From positions 1 through 56,938 of the forward strand of contig JAJVID010000041.1 in assembly GCA_022072205.1 (NCBI GenBank): a stretch of 56,938 nt of DNA, in the 5' to 3' direction. Positions 1 to 10,943 of this stretch are shown here, in pieces. How positions within the stretch are numbered: position 1 is the first letter of the stretch; each line of letters begins with the position of its first letter. The notes under the pieces were generated by a model that saw nothing but the letters and a program-made list of their open reading frames with translations, was not told where the DNA came from and ran no database searches. The stretch is from Acidobacteriota bacterium (lineage in GTDB: Bacteria; Acidobacteriota; Blastocatellia; RBC074). Made by a program: the position numbers and the translations under genes.

Positions 1-101
1 ACCCATTGAGAGTTCGATTCAGAAACCAGGTTCAGACATTCAGAGCCTGACGGGACTCCTCTCGAAATTTCTACCGAAAACCTGAACAAAGGATGCATTG
101 A

Positions 102-1382
102 GTGAGACAAAGAATCGCACTGCTGATTGTCCTGGTTATCGCGGCGCTGTTGTTGACGCCGCTTTTCGTGAACGCGCAGGAGAAGCCGCGTCCGATCAAA
201 GACCTGAAGCCGACGGTCATCCTCATCTCGATTGATGGATTCCGCGCGGACTATCTGGATAAACATCCGGCGCCGGCTCTGAGCCTGCTGGCCAGCGAGG
301 GAGTGCGGGCCAGGTGGATGACGCCGGCTTTCCCTTCTCTGACCTTTCCGAATCATTACACCATCGCCACTGGACTTTACCCTGACAACCACGGGATCAT
401 CGGCAACAACATCTATGATCCCGAATTCAAAACGCTCTTCACGATGGCGAAGCGCGAAGAGGTGCAGAACGGTCGCTGGTGGTTGGGGGAGCCGATCTGG
501 GTGACGGCTGAAAAGCAGGGGCAGCGCGCCGCCGCATTCTTCTTTCCGGGAACCGAGGCCGAGATCGCGGGCAAGCGGCCGAGCTTCTGGAAGAATTTCG
601 ACGGTAAGCTTCCGAACTTCGAGCGGGTTGACACTGTGCTCTCCTGGCTGGATCTGCCGAAGGCCGAGCGCCCGACGATGATCACGATGTATTTCAGCGA
701 CGTTGATCACGCAGGCCACGACGCCGGGCCGGATTCCGAAGACGTAAAATTGGCGATAGCCAAAGTTGATGAATCGCTCAGCAGGTTGGTTGCGGGATTG
801 AAGGCGCGCAGGATTTTCAACCGGGTCAATCTCATTCTCGTTTCCGACCACGGGATGGCGCGCGTTGACCCAAGTCAGGTAGTCCTGCTCGACAATTACT
901 TCGATATTAGCCAGGCGGAGACCGTGGTCTGGAACAACGCGATGACGCACATCTTCACCAAGCCCGGAATGGAGCAGGAGGTCTATTCAACATTGAAATC
1001 CAAGGCGCCCGCTCACGTGACGGTCTATCGAAAACAGGAACTGCCGGAGCGGTTTCATTACGGCAAGAGCAGGCGGGTTGGCGAGATCGTGGTGATTGCG
1101 GACGAGGGCTGGGCGATGACCAGCCGGGAGCGTTATCAGCAGCCGCAGAAGACGGCGAACGGCGCGGTCAGCTATCGCGGAATGCACGGCTTCGACAACC
1201 AGCTTGAATCCATGCGCGCGCTCTTCGTCGCGCACGGGCCTGCGTTCAAAAAGAAGATCGTGGTCGAGCCGTTCGAGAACGTGGATGTCTACAACATCAT
1301 GTCCAAAATTCTCAGGCTGAAATCGGCGAGCAATGACGGCAGTGACGCTGCGGCGAAAGCCGTCCTGCGCTCATTGAATTAA
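102..1382 (+). CDS. Ectonucleotide pyrophosphatase/phosphodiesterase family protein (alkaline phosphatase superfamily)
   Basis: Predicted exported metal-dependent hydrolase of nucleotide or phosphodiester substrates. It has an N-terminal signal peptide (about residues 1-26, ending NAQ). The metal and nucleophile motifs of the type I phosphodiesterase/NPP family are visible: ISIDGFRADYL (Asp45), SLTFPNHYT (probable nucleophile Thr81), SDVDHAGHDAG (Asp202, His206), VSDHGMA (Asp249, His250) and RGMHGFDN (His362). The 426-residue length fits bacterial NPP proteins. The start is GTG, preceded by AAAGGA at 88-93, with an in-frame stop just upstream at 99-101. It is monocistronic as far as visible and is followed at once by a PhoD remnant. 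The substrate cannot be told from sequence. Confidence 0.9.
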   Translation: MRQRIALLIVLVIAALLLTPLFVNAQEKPRPIKDLKPTVILISIDGFRADYLDKHPAPALSLLASEGVRARWMTPAFPSLTFPNHYTIATGLYPDNHGIIGNNIYDPEFKTLFTMAKREEVQNGRWWLGEPIWVTAEKQGQRAAAFFFPGTEAEIAGKRPSFWKNFDGKLPNFERVDTVLSWLDLPKAERPTMITMYFSDVDHAGHDAGPDSEDVKLAIAKVDESLSRLVAGLKARRIFNRVNLILVSDHGMARVDPSQVVLLDNYFDISQAETVVWNNAMTHIFTKPGMEQEVYSTLKSKAPAHVTVYRKQELPERFHYGKSRRVGEIVVIADEGWAMTSRERYQQPQKTANGAVSYRGMHGFDNQLESMRALFVAHGPAFKKKIVVEPFENVDVYNIMSKILRLKSASNDGSDAAAKAVLRSLN

Positions 1383-1515
1383 CGTTCAGCCGCAGGCCGT
1401 CACGGTCAAGTGGGAAATCGCCGAAGACGAACAGATGAAGAAGATCGTGAAGCGCGGCGAGGCCGCGGCTTTGCCTGAACTCGGCCATTCGGCGTACGCC
1501 GAAGCGCATGCTTAG
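1381..1515 (+). pseudogene. Remnant of a PhoD-type alkaline phosphatase (N-terminal domain fragment)
   Basis: The reading frame from 1381 to the TAG at 1513-1515 encodes about 44 residues including VTVKWEIAEDEQMKKIVKRG and EAAALPELGHSAYAEAHA. The pattern (T/V)WE-A-DE-...-VVxRGEAxAxPELGHSxHxE is characteristic of the N-terminal domain of alkaline phosphatase D proteins. There is no start codon with a ribosome site, no signal peptide and no catalytic domain, and the frame ends where the phosphatase would continue. I read it as a decayed gene fragment directly after the phosphodiesterase gene. The family assignment rests on motif memory alone. Confidence 0.6.
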
Positions 1516-1523
1516 AGACTGTC

Positions 1524-2444
1524 TCAATTAGCCTTGTAATCTCCGCTGAAGCTGAACAGCCGCAAGACATCAATCGAAAGATCGAACAGATGCGTGCAGC
1601 CGCTGGCCCCGCCGACGTGTTCGGCGAATTGCCCGACGAACGCGCCCGATACTTTCAATCCGTCGAGCGCGGGCGTCCGTTGATGCGGGTCTTCGCAAAT
1701 GCCGTGATAAGGCAAGCGCAATCCACGACTGCGCGCGTTTGAAATCACCCCTGCGTCCGACAGATCGAAATTGATCTTGATGTCGTGGATGCGGTCTTCC
1801 ATCGCGCTTTCGCAGGCGAAGCCGCCGTTGTCCTTCAACTCAATCGCCAGTCGTTTGTTGCGCCAGAAGACGCGCTTGTCGCCGGGCTTGGGCCGCGTCA
1901 ATTCTGAATCGAAACCGCAGCGCACTTCCCTGCCCGCAAACAGCGCTTCGCTTTCGTCGCGGTAGGCGTAACAGGTGTTGGCCAGGCTCATATAAGCGCG
2001 GTCTTTCAACCAGGCAACGCGCGCAGCTTCGCTCGGCCCACTGGCGGCCTTCGGAAACTGCGCTTCAAACTCCGGTGTGTATTGATAGACCTGCTGTCCG
2101 ACGCGAGCCATCTCGATGGCTGTCAGTAGATGCTCTTGCGCGCCCGGTTGATCGCCCAGCGCCGAGATCACGCGTTTGGAGAAACCGCGCCCGATGCGCA
2201 CGCCTTTGATCTCGGCGTAGAGATCGCACAATCGCCGGTCGAATTCGCCGCCGACCTGTCGCGCAGTGGCTTCAGCGACTTCGTAATCGGGCGTACGCAA
2301 TTTCCACGTGTGCTCGAACGCGAAGCGATGGTCGCGCATCAGGCCGCGCACGAGCAGTTCGTTTTCGGCCAGAACGTCTATCTCGGCTTCGAAGGTTCGC
2401 AGGTAATTTGTTTGGTTGAGCGGGACTGAAAGTTCGATTGCCAT
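1524..2444 (-). CDS. DUF2889-like protein of unknown function
   Basis: A 306-residue soluble protein without signal peptide or membrane segment. The N-terminal part (FEAEIDVLAENELLVRGLMRDHRFAFEHTW) and two later motifs, RIGRGFSKRVISALGDQPGA and GGASGCTHLFDLS, resemble DUF2889 proteins, whose C-terminus carries an RIGPGW...GCTHLxEL signature. Here the two halves of that signature lie about 180 residues apart, which suggests a duplicated or expanded domain. It lies 15 nt downstream of the CcbP-like gene and is probably co-transcribed with it. The start ATG lacks a strong ribosome site, which fits translation after the upstream gene. No function is assigned. Confidence 0.7.
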   Translation of the reverse strand: MAIELSVPLNQTNYLRTFEAEIDVLAENELLVRGLMRDHRFAFEHTWKLRTPDYEVAEATARQVGGEFDRRLCDLYAEIKGVRIGRGFSKRVISALGDQPGAQEHLLTAIEMARVGQQVYQYTPEFEAQFPKAASGPSEAARVAWLKDRAYMSLANTCYAYRDESEALFAGREVRCGFDSELTRPKPGDKRVFWRNKRLAIELKDNGGFACESAMEDRIHDIKINFDLSDAGVISNARSRGLRLPYHGICEDPHQRTPALDGLKVSGAFVGQFAEHVGGASGCTHLFDLSIDVLRLFSFSGDYKAN

Positions 2445-2459
2445 CTTGATTCACACAGG

Positions 2460-2786
2460 TCAGAGAAATTCCTTGCGCCACAGCTTGTGAGCTTCGATCC
2501 ATTCAAAGCCTTCAGGATAAGGCTCGATCCATTCCAGAGAGTTGACGTCAATCTCGTATTTTTTGCCGTTGCGCTCGCAAACCGCGAGCAGGCCATAGCC
2601 GCTTTTCGGCCACTCGAATTCGATGACCTTGACGTCTTCGCCGATGACTTTGGCGTGAAACGGGCAGACCACTCTGTCCGCGATCATCGTCAACAGACCG
2701 GAATGCTGCTCGTGCTCGTCGTAACAATCAACCGTAGCCTCCTCGATCAACCTGAGGAGGTGTTTGCGTTTTTGATCTTTGTCCAT
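2460..2786 (-). CDS. CcbP-like small calcium-binding-family protein
   Basis: A 108-residue acidic protein with no signal peptide. The order of motifs (EEATVDCYDEHEQHSGLLTM, then DRVVCPFHAKVIGEDVKVIEF, then a short strand ending EIDVNSLEW) resembles the family of the cyanobacterial calcium-binding protein CcbP, in which an acidic EExxVDxYxExE segment precedes a PFxA core. The homology is inferred by eye. Calcium binding has been shown for the Anabaena protein and is only a possibility here. The start ATG is preceded by AGGAG five bases upstream. It is the first gene of a two-gene minus-strand unit with the DUF2889-like gene. Confidence 0.65.
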   Translation of the reverse strand: MDKDQKRKHLLRLIEEATVDCYDEHEQHSGLLTMIADRVVCPFHAKVIGEDVKVIEFEWPKSGYGLLAVCERNGKKYEIDVNSLEWIEPYPEGFEWIEAHKLWRKEFL

Positions 2787-3098
2787 TTCGTCTCCTCATT
2801 CGTAGTTGTGATTTCAGGCTTGAACACAAATCGCCAGGAGCCAACCGCATCCCGCGCGAAGCGCGAATAAAATTGATTTGAATGTATGAGGCAGTCTAGC
2901 AAAAGAGCGGCAGCGCCGCGAGCAATGGCCGGCAGGACTAACGGCGCCCGCTGGAGAAAACGGAATGTTGCAAAGATGAAACACGGGTGATATATAGCCT
3001 TCGAGCATTAGCCGGAGTCGCTTGCTTTCTTGCAGCTTCGATCTCTACATAATTCTCAGCAAGGCCGCAGGCGAACAGCTCACTCAATAAGGACAGTT
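2787..3098. other. Intergenic region between divergent units; no gene seen
   Basis: About 310 nt separate the minus-strand CcbP-like gene from the plus-strand VOC remnant. I see no convincing coding frame, RNA gene or strong promoter. A short palindrome (CGCGCGAAGCGCG) lies near 2853-2866. Promoters for the divergent units are expected here, but none could be fixed with confidence. Confidence 0.5.
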
Positions 3099-3284
3099 AT
3101 GATGAACGGATGTTTCTTCGAGGCGGATAACGTCGAAGCTGTCTTCGCAGAATTGAAGTCGAACGGATTGGAAAGAGAGGAAGCTGGCTTCCGAATTGAC
3201 CAATGCGGGGACACTTCTTACAGAGTCTTTTTCGTCGTCGCGCCGGACGGACTCTGGTACTGTCTCGGCGAACGGCAAAATTGA
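3099..3284 (+). pseudogene. Truncated VOC (glyoxalase/bleomycin resistance) protein, C-terminal half
   Basis: A 61-residue frame (MMNGCFFEADNVEAVFAELK...SYRVFFVVAPDGLWYCLGERQ) matches the second half of a VOC-fold domain: a strand with (E/V)xDNVEAVFAELKxNG, then a strand with RVFFVxxPDGxWY. The first beta-alpha-beta-beta-beta module is missing. AAGGA at 3088-3092 precedes the ATG, so it may still be translated, but it cannot form a full VOC barrel alone. A complete VOC gene follows 29 nt downstream, so this may be debris from a tandem duplication or a half-module that pairs with another chain. Confidence 0.55.
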
Positions 3285-3313
3285 GAATCAGTACCGATCT
3301 TTCAGGAGGTCAT

Positions 3314-3709
3314 ATGCCTGCGAATCAAACCGGAAAGCTGCTCCGCAGCGCCCCATATTTTCCTGTCGCTAACGTCGAACGGTCAGTGGCGTTTTACGAG
3401 CAAGCGTTGGGCTTTCGCTGTGAATACTCGGCGGGAACCCCGCTCCAGTTCGCCATCTGCAGCCGCGACGGCTTGGCGATTATGCTGCGCCGGGTTTCGG
3501 CGCCTGAACTGATTGTTCCAAACGAAAAGCAGGGCGGAACCTGGGACGCGTTTTTCTGGGTCAACGACGCTGAAGCTTTGCACGCGGAGTTCAACGCGAA
3601 AGGCGCAGAGATCGCTTACGGTCCCGTGATACAGGAGGCGTATCAAATGAAGGAATTCGCGGCGCGCGATTGTGATGGCCACGTGCTGGGCTTCGGACAG
3701 GCGCTATAG
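3314..3709 (+). CDS. VOC family protein (glyoxalase-like)
   Basis: A 131-residue single-domain VOC protein. It opens with LLRSAPYFPVANVERSVAFY and continues with EQALGFRCEY, the classic first strand and helix of this fold. It ends with a second module (FFWVNDAEALHAEFNAKGAE...FAARDCDGHVLGFGQAL). The usual metal-ligand positions are only partly conserved (D-DGH near the end), so enzymatic activity versus a binding role is undecided. The start chosen is the ATG at 3314, preceded by AGGAGG at 3304-3309; a longer frame upstream lacks a ribosome site and family similarity. It is followed 33 nt later by a DUF1801 gene. Confidence 0.85.
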   Translation: MPANQTGKLLRSAPYFPVANVERSVAFYEQALGFRCEYSAGTPLQFAICSRDGLAIMLRRVSAPELIVPNEKQGGTWDAFFWVNDAEALHAEFNAKGAEIAYGPVIQEAYQMKEFAARDCDGHVLGFGQAL

Positions 3710-3742
3710 ATTGGGCGCGCACGCGCCCTCTTGGAGGATCTT

Positions 3743-4171
3743 ATGGCTGAACTCAAAACAAAACTCAACGACGCTTCCGTTGATGACTTTCTCAATGCGA
3801 TCAAAGACGAACAAGTCCGCCAGGACTGTTGGGCAATCGCTGAGATCATGCGGAAAGCCACCAAAGCCGAGCCGAAAATGTGGGGTTCCAGCATCGTCGG
3901 TTTCGGCAGCTATCGCTACAAATACGCCAGTGGCCGCGAGGGCGATTGGATGCAGGTGGCGTTCTCTCCGCGCAAACAGAACATCTCGCTTTATATCACG
4001 TCGGGCTTTGAAGGCCGCGATGAATTGCTGGCCAAGCTCGGCAAACATTCCTGCGGCAAGGGCTGCGTTTACATCAAGCGGCTGTCGGATATTCATCTGC
4101 CGACGCTCAGGAAGCTGATCAATGCTTCCGTCAAACATATGCTCAAAACCAATCCGCCGGAAAAGAAGTAA
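3743..4171 (+). CDS. DUF1801 domain protein
   Basis: A 142-residue soluble protein. The segment DASVDDFLNAIKDEQVRQDC followed by IAEIMRKATKAEPKMWGSSIVGFGSYRYKY is the recognisable core of DUF1801 (YdhG-like fold): a helical start, then a G-x-YxYKY strand. The C-terminal part contains GKHSCGKGCVYIKRLSDIHL, the usual phosphate-loop-like end of this family. The ATG at 3743 is chosen because GGAGG lies at 3733-3737; an in-frame TTG at 3731 precedes the ribosome site and is unlikely. The biochemical function of the family is not known. Confidence 0.85.
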   Translation: MAELKTKLNDASVDDFLNAIKDEQVRQDCWAIAEIMRKATKAEPKMWGSSIVGFGSYRYKYASGREGDWMQVAFSPRKQNISLYITSGFEGRDELLAKLGKHSCGKGCVYIKRLSDIHLPTLRKLINASVKHMLKTNPPEKK

Positions 4172-4186
4172 TCATCGGCCTCTCCC

Positions 4187-5134
4187 GTGAAAACGCGCAT
4201 GAGCAACGAGTCAATCCGGCAAAAATTCACCGAAGCGCTTGACGCGCTGGTCGAGCAGGTGAAAGAAGACCGCTCCATTCTGGCCGCCATCCTCTGCGGC
4301 AGTTTGTCGCACGACGCAGTCTGGGCGAAGTCTGACATTGATCTGGCGCTGGTGACGATTGACGACAAGAAGGCGCCATCCGGCGGCTTGTCGCTCTATG
4401 CGGACGGGGTGAACGTTCACGCCTTCCTCTTTTCGCGCGCGCAGTTTCGCCAGACGGTTGAAGGCTCGCTCCACAATTCCTTCATGCATTCGCTGTTGGC
4501 GAAAGGGAAATTGCTTTACACACACGATCAGACGATTGCTGATTTGTTCGCGCGGCTGCAAAACATCGGCGAGCGTGACACGCAGGTGCAACTGCTGGGC
4601 GCGGCATGTAGCGCGCTCCCGCCGATTTACAAGGCCCACAAATTTTTCATCACGCGCGGCGATCTGGATTACACCGCGCTGTGGATTCTTTACGCCGCGA
4701 CGCCGCTCGCCGCAGTCGAGGCGCTCAGCGCGCGGTTGCTGGTTGACCGCGAAGTGATCCCGCAGGCGATGAAACTGAATCCGAAGTTTTTCAAAACGAT
4801 TTACTCCGACCTGCTCAACACCAAAAAGACGAAGAAAAACGTGCAGACGGCGCTCGACGCGATTGACTGCTACGTCGCAGAGCGCGCCTCGTCGCTGTTC
4901 GCGCCTGTGATCGAGCATCTGCGCGAGGTCGGCGAAGCGCGGTCATGCACGGAGATCGAAGACCACTTCAAACGCAACTTCAACGTGGAAGGCGTGACCA
5001 CGGCCTGCGAATATCTGGCCGATCAAGGGCTGATCGGCAAAGCCTCGACGCCCGCTCGTCTGACGAAGAAGAGCAACGTCGAAGTTCAGGAGCTTGCGTT
5101 TTTCTATCTGGAGGAACCTTCGGATGGCCGATAA
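4187..5134 (+). CDS. Nucleotidyltransferase-domain protein with C-terminal winged-helix-like region
   Basis: A 315-residue cytoplasmic protein. Residues about 35-60 hold the minimal nucleotidyltransferase signature [20 protein letters not shown] (GS...DxD). A helical middle follows (about 110-240), in which [20 protein letters not shown] resembles the helical domain of aminoglycoside or HEPN-type nucleotidyltransferases. The end ([11 protein letters not shown]...[15 protein letters not shown]) looks like a small winged helix. The start may be GTG 4187 or ATG 4199; neither has a clear ribosome site. The substrate is unknown. The two Asp residues of the active site are present, so it is probably active. 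Confidence 0.75.
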   Translation: MKTRMSNESIRQKFTEALDALVEQVKEDRSILAAILCGSLSHDAVWAKSDIDLALVTIDDKKAPSGGLSLYADGVNVHAFLFSRAQFRQTVEGSLHNSFMHSLLAKGKLLYTHDQTIADLFARLQNIGERDTQVQLLGAACSALPPIYKAHKFFITRGDLDYTALWILYAATPLAAVEALSARLLVDREVIPQAMKLNPKFFKTIYSDLLNTKKTKKNVQTALDAIDCYVAERASSLFAPVIEHLREVGEARSCTEIEDHFKRNFNVEGVTTACEYLADQGLIGKASTPARLTKKSNVEVQELAFFYLEEPSDGR

Positions 5135-5174
5135 AACGATGGTCGAACTGCTGTTGAAACACGGCGCGAGGTGA
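5124..5174 (+). CDS. Possible 16-residue leader peptide before uvrA, ankyrin-like in sequence
   Basis: A short frame, [16 protein letters not shown], starts at an ATG placed after GGAGG (5111-5115). It overlaps the end of the nucleotidyltransferase gene and terminates inside GAGGTGA, the presumed ribosome site of uvrA. Its second half is the consensus of an ankyrin repeat helix (VELLLKHGA). It may be a translated coupling peptide or the last trace of an ankyrin gene. It could also be chance. Confidence 0.3.
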   Translation: MADKTMVELLLKHGAR

Positions 5175-5181
5175 TTTCACT

Positions 5182-8106
<2,925 letters not shown>

Positions 8107-8212
8107 TGAAGAGGCCAGCATTCTGGATTCATTGCCCGCGCATAGCGATCACGGTATCCTCTAGGCGAGATAGAAAAGAACCGATCCGTCCGGAATCGAA
8201 AGGGTAAAGACT

Positions 8213-8497
8213 ATGAGTTTAGGAGTTGAAACTGAACGCCTGGAAATCACCGGTTTGCCGAGTGGGACCAAGCAGGCGCTGGAAGAATTAGGGCGAAGCA
8301 GCGGCGCCAAGAGCGCGGAAGAATACGCCCGTATGCTGCTTGAAGCGAAGATTCTGGCTCAAAAACCTTTCAAAGAGATTCTTGCGCCAGTGCGCGAAAG
8401 CTTTGAAGAAAGTGGGATGACCGATGATGAGCTTGACGCGCTAGTTGAGAAAGCGCGTGAAGACTTTTACCGAAAGAGACCAACAGAAGACGAATGA
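8213..8497 (+). CDS. Putative antitoxin of a PIN-domain toxin-antitoxin pair
   Basis: A 94-residue acidic protein. Residues about 8-50 (ERLEITGLPSGTKQALEELG...SAEEYARMLLEAK) form a strand followed by two helices, as in ribbon-helix-helix or CopG-like DNA-binding antitoxins. The acidic C-terminal helix (ESGMTDDELDALVEKAREDF) is the expected toxin-neutralising tail. The gene overlaps the PIN gene by the four bases ATGA, the usual coupling in such modules. By analogy with RHH antitoxins it probably represses its own promoter, which should lie in 8107-8212; no operator was resolved. Confidence 0.75.
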   Translation: MSLGVETERLEITGLPSGTKQALEELGRSSGAKSAEEYARMLLEAKILAQKPFKEILAPVRESFEESGMTDDELDALVEKAREDFYRKRPTEDE

Positions 8498-8994
8498 ACG
8501 AATCTGCCGCCCGACCTGGAGTCGTCATTGATTGTATGGTCTTTGCGCAAGCAGCCGCGAACGAGAAAGGCCCTGCCGCCAGGATTCTCGATCTGCTCGA
8601 TGAAGGAAAGATCACACTCTACGTGAGCGATTTGATCCTGGCCGAAGCGCGTTATGTGCTCAACAGGACTGAGGTGCGCGCGCGCCTCAGAAAACTTACC
8701 GATGTTGCGGTAGAAGCCTTATTCGAGCGGCTGGATCAACACGCCACTCTCATCAAGCAAGTCCCAACGCGTTTCGTCTACCCACGCGATCCGAAAGACG
8801 AGCCTTACATCAACCTGGCGATTGAGATGACGGCCGATTACCTGGTCAGCCGCGACAATGATTTGCTTGATCTGATGAGATGGGAGAAAGAGGAAGGACG
8901 AGAGTTTCAGAAGCGGTTTCGATTTTTGAAGATTGTCACACCGGAAGACTTTTTGGCTTCAATGGAGAAGGAGGATGAATCGCCTAGCGACTGA
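8494..8994 (+). CDS. PIN-domain toxin (COG1569-type ribonuclease)
   Basis: A 166-residue protein of the PIN fold, predicted to be a magnesium-dependent endoribonuclease. It opens with RPGVVIDCMVFAQAA, where the first conserved Asp follows a hydrophobic strand. The second acidic position lies in VSDLILAEARYVL, and the C-terminal acidic pair in DPKDEPYINLAIEMTADYLV followed by SRDNDLLDL. This DxDD-then-SxDxDLL arrangement is typical of the PIN family annotated as toxin-antitoxin component. It is coupled by a four-base overlap to the antitoxin gene upstream. All acidic residues appear intact. Confidence 0.85.
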   Translation: MNESAARPGVVIDCMVFAQAAANEKGPAARILDLLDEGKITLYVSDLILAEARYVLNRTEVRARLRKLTDVAVEALFERLDQHATLIKQVPTRFVYPRDPKDEPYINLAIEMTADYLVSRDNDLLDLMRWEKEEGREFQKRFRFLKIVTPEDFLASMEKEDESPSD

Positions 8995-9063
8995 GGCCGG
9001 TCAGATGACTGGCGTTGGGCGAGAGGACGCATTCCGGATTTCAATTTCGAATGGAGCGAAGCA

Positions 9064-9684
9064 ATGAGTGAAAATGACTATCAGCAAATCATCGAACGCT
9101 TAATGCAAGGCGCCGCTCAGCCAATGATCGCCACTGACACCGGCATAGAGGCTGCGCGGCAACTAGGTGAACTGGCGGCGCAGGAAGAGATCGAATGGGC
9201 GCTGGCGGGCGGGCTGGCGATGCATCTGTATGGCAGTCAGCGTCTGACAAAAGATGTGGACATCATCGCCTCTGATCACTTATCGCTGACGCCGAAACGT
9301 CGGCTGAGCTTTGGTGGCGGCAGCTACGCGTTGCAAATCGGCAAGTATGAAATTCCGATTGACTGGATTGTGCGCAGCGATGGCTACCAGAAGTATTACC
9401 GCGCGGCGTTGAAAGATGCGATTCGATTGCCGAATGGTTTACGTGTTGTGACGCCTGAATGGCTGGCGATTCTGAAGATTATTGCAGGACGGCAAAAAGA
9501 TTTTGATGATGTCGTCTTCTTGCTCAAACAACAAAAGCTGGTAACTCGCCCCACTGTCAAACAAAAGATGGTTGAAACAGCCGGAGAGGACGCCTGGCTG
9601 ATCATGATGCCGAACTTCCGCCGCTTGTGCGATTTGGCTGATGGCAAGACAACGGAACCGGGCAAGTATTACGATCAGGATTAG
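9064..9684 (+). CDS. Nucleotidyltransferase-fold protein (AbiEii/MenT-like relative)
   Basis: A 206-residue protein. Residues about 45-70 carry WALAGGLAMHLYGSQRLTKD followed by VDII, the GG-x-GxxR-TxDxD pattern of the nucleotidyltransferase superfamily that includes AbiEii toxins. Further strands follow (YEIPIDWIVRSDG) and a helical C-terminus (TPEWLAILKIIAGRQKDFDD) with the conserved KxxAGRxKDxxD motif of that clan. No adjacent AbiEi-like antitoxin is present. The PIN module ends 69 nt upstream, so this gene may be part of a small toxin cluster. It may equally be an orphan enzyme. The start ATG follows GAGCGAAGCA, a weak ribosome site. Confidence 0.75.
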   Translation: MSENDYQQIIERLMQGAAQPMIATDTGIEAARQLGELAAQEEIEWALAGGLAMHLYGSQRLTKDVDIIASDHLSLTPKRRLSFGGGSYALQIGKYEIPIDWIVRSDGYQKYYRAALKDAIRLPNGLRVVTPEWLAILKIIAGRQKDFDDVVFLLKQQKLVTRPTVKQKMVETAGEDAWLIMMPNFRRLCDLADGKTTEPGKYYDQD

Positions 9685-9889
9685 CGCCGGAGAAGGCAAA
9701 GCAGAAAAATGGCGGGCAGAAAAATCGGGCCTTCAATTCCCTCTCAGAAATTTCCTTAGCGATCAAAAAAAATCTCTCGGTGTGTCGAATTCCCCAAATC
9801 TCGTTCGACGTACAGATAGAGCGCGGGTTTAGCCGGTCAATTCCGTCCGGGATCCTCGTTCCTGAACTTACAAACCAAAGGAGAACTCA

Positions 9890-10318
9890 ATGCGAGTGAT
9901 GGTCATAATTAAAGCCAATGAGAAGTCAGAGGCGGGCGTGATGCCGAGCGAAAAGATGCTGACCGAAATGGGAAAGTTTAACGAGGAGTTGGTGAAGGCC
10001 GGCGTGATGCTGGCTGGCGAGGGGCTTCATCCAAGCTCGAAAGCCAAGCGCGTGAAGTTTTCAGGCAGGAAAGCGACGGTGATTGACGGGCCTTTCACCG
10101 AAACGAAGGAACTCATCGCCGGGTTCTGGCTGTGGCAGGTGAGTTCGATGGAGGAGGCGGTCGAGTGGGTCAAGCGCTGCCCGAATCCGGATGGCGAGAC
10201 GGAAGGCGAGATCGAAATTCGACAGGTGTTCGAGATGGATGACTTCGGCGCCGAGTTCACGCCCGAACTCAGAGAGCAGGAGGCGCGACTGCGCGAGCAG
10301 ATCGAGAATAAGAAGTAA
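9890..10318 (+). CDS. YCII/DGPF-domain protein
   Basis: A 142-residue protein of the YciI-like fold. It opens with the strand [16 protein letters not shown] and has the DGPF motif within [17 protein letters not shown], followed by [19 protein letters not shown]. Members of this family are frequent genomic partners of group ECF42 sigma factors, and such a sigma gene lies 2 kb downstream on the same strand. The ribosome site AAAGGAG stands eight bases before the ATG. The molecular function is not established. A role in a sigma-linked stress response is inferred from context only. Confidence 0.88.
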   Translation: MRVMVIIKANEKSEAGVMPSEKMLTEMGKFNEELVKAGVMLAGEGLHPSSKAKRVKFSGRKATVIDGPFTETKELIAGFWLWQVSSMEEAVEWVKRCPNPDGETEGEIEIRQVFEMDDFGAEFTPELREQEARLREQIENKK

Positions 10319-10368
10319 GGACGCGAGCGATTTCTTCAGATCACGGAAACAAAACTAAAGGAGACAAC

Positions 10369-10827
10369 ATGCAAAAAATCACCCCATATCTCTGGTTCGA
10401 GAATCAGGCCGAAGAGGCGATGAATTACTACGTTTCGATTTTCAAAAACTCAAAGGTCTTGAGCGTGAATCGAGCCGGAGCGGAAGGGCCTGTCATTTCC
10501 GTGACCTTCCAACTCGATGGGCAGGAATTTTTCGCCCTCAACGGCGGCCCGCAATTCAAATTCACGGAAGCCGTATCGTTCTTCGTGAACTGCGAGACGC
10601 AGCAGGAAGTAGACGAATTGTGGGAGAAGCTCTCGGAAGGCGGAGAAGAAGGAAGATGCGGATGGTTGAAAGACAAATACGGGTTGTCGTGGCAAATCAT
10701 CCCTTCGACTTTAGGCAAGCTGATGCAGGATAAAGACCCAGAGAAAGCCCAACGAGTCGTGAAGGCAATGCTGCAAATGAACAAGATTGACATCAAGGCT
10801 TTGCAGCAAGCGTATGATCGGCAATAA
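10369..10827 (+). CDS. PhnB-like VOC family protein
   Basis: A 152-residue protein. It begins [20 protein letters not shown] and contains [17 protein letters not shown], the hallmark of the PhnB/3-demethylubiquinone-methyltransferase-like VOC subgroup. The middle has [19 protein letters not shown], and the C-terminal half [20 protein letters not shown] then [15 protein letters not shown]. All expected segments are present, so it is complete. It follows the DGPF gene by 50 nt with its own AAAGGAG ribosome site. Members of this group are common near ECF sigma genes. No enzymatic activity can be inferred safely. Confidence 0.9.
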   Translation: MQKITPYLWFENQAEEAMNYYVSIFKNSKVLSVNRAGAEGPVISVTFQLDGQEFFALNGGPQFKFTEAVSFFVNCETQQEVDELWEKLSEGGEEGRCGWLKDKYGLSWQIIPSTLGKLMQDKDPEKAQRVVKAMLQMNKIDIKALQQAYDRQ

Positions 10828-10943
10828 TCCCGCGAAACCGAAGAACGACTGTCACTGAATACAAACGGTAACGCTGATCGGGTAATGTCAGCCTGGCGAC
10901 TTTGAAAGGGCGTCGGGCTGACATCCGGAAAAGGATCATTGAT

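Noticed and set aside
9064..9684. Complete AbiE phage-resistance system
   Set aside because: Only the nucleotidyltransferase part is present; no AbiEi-like winged-helix antitoxin is adjacent.
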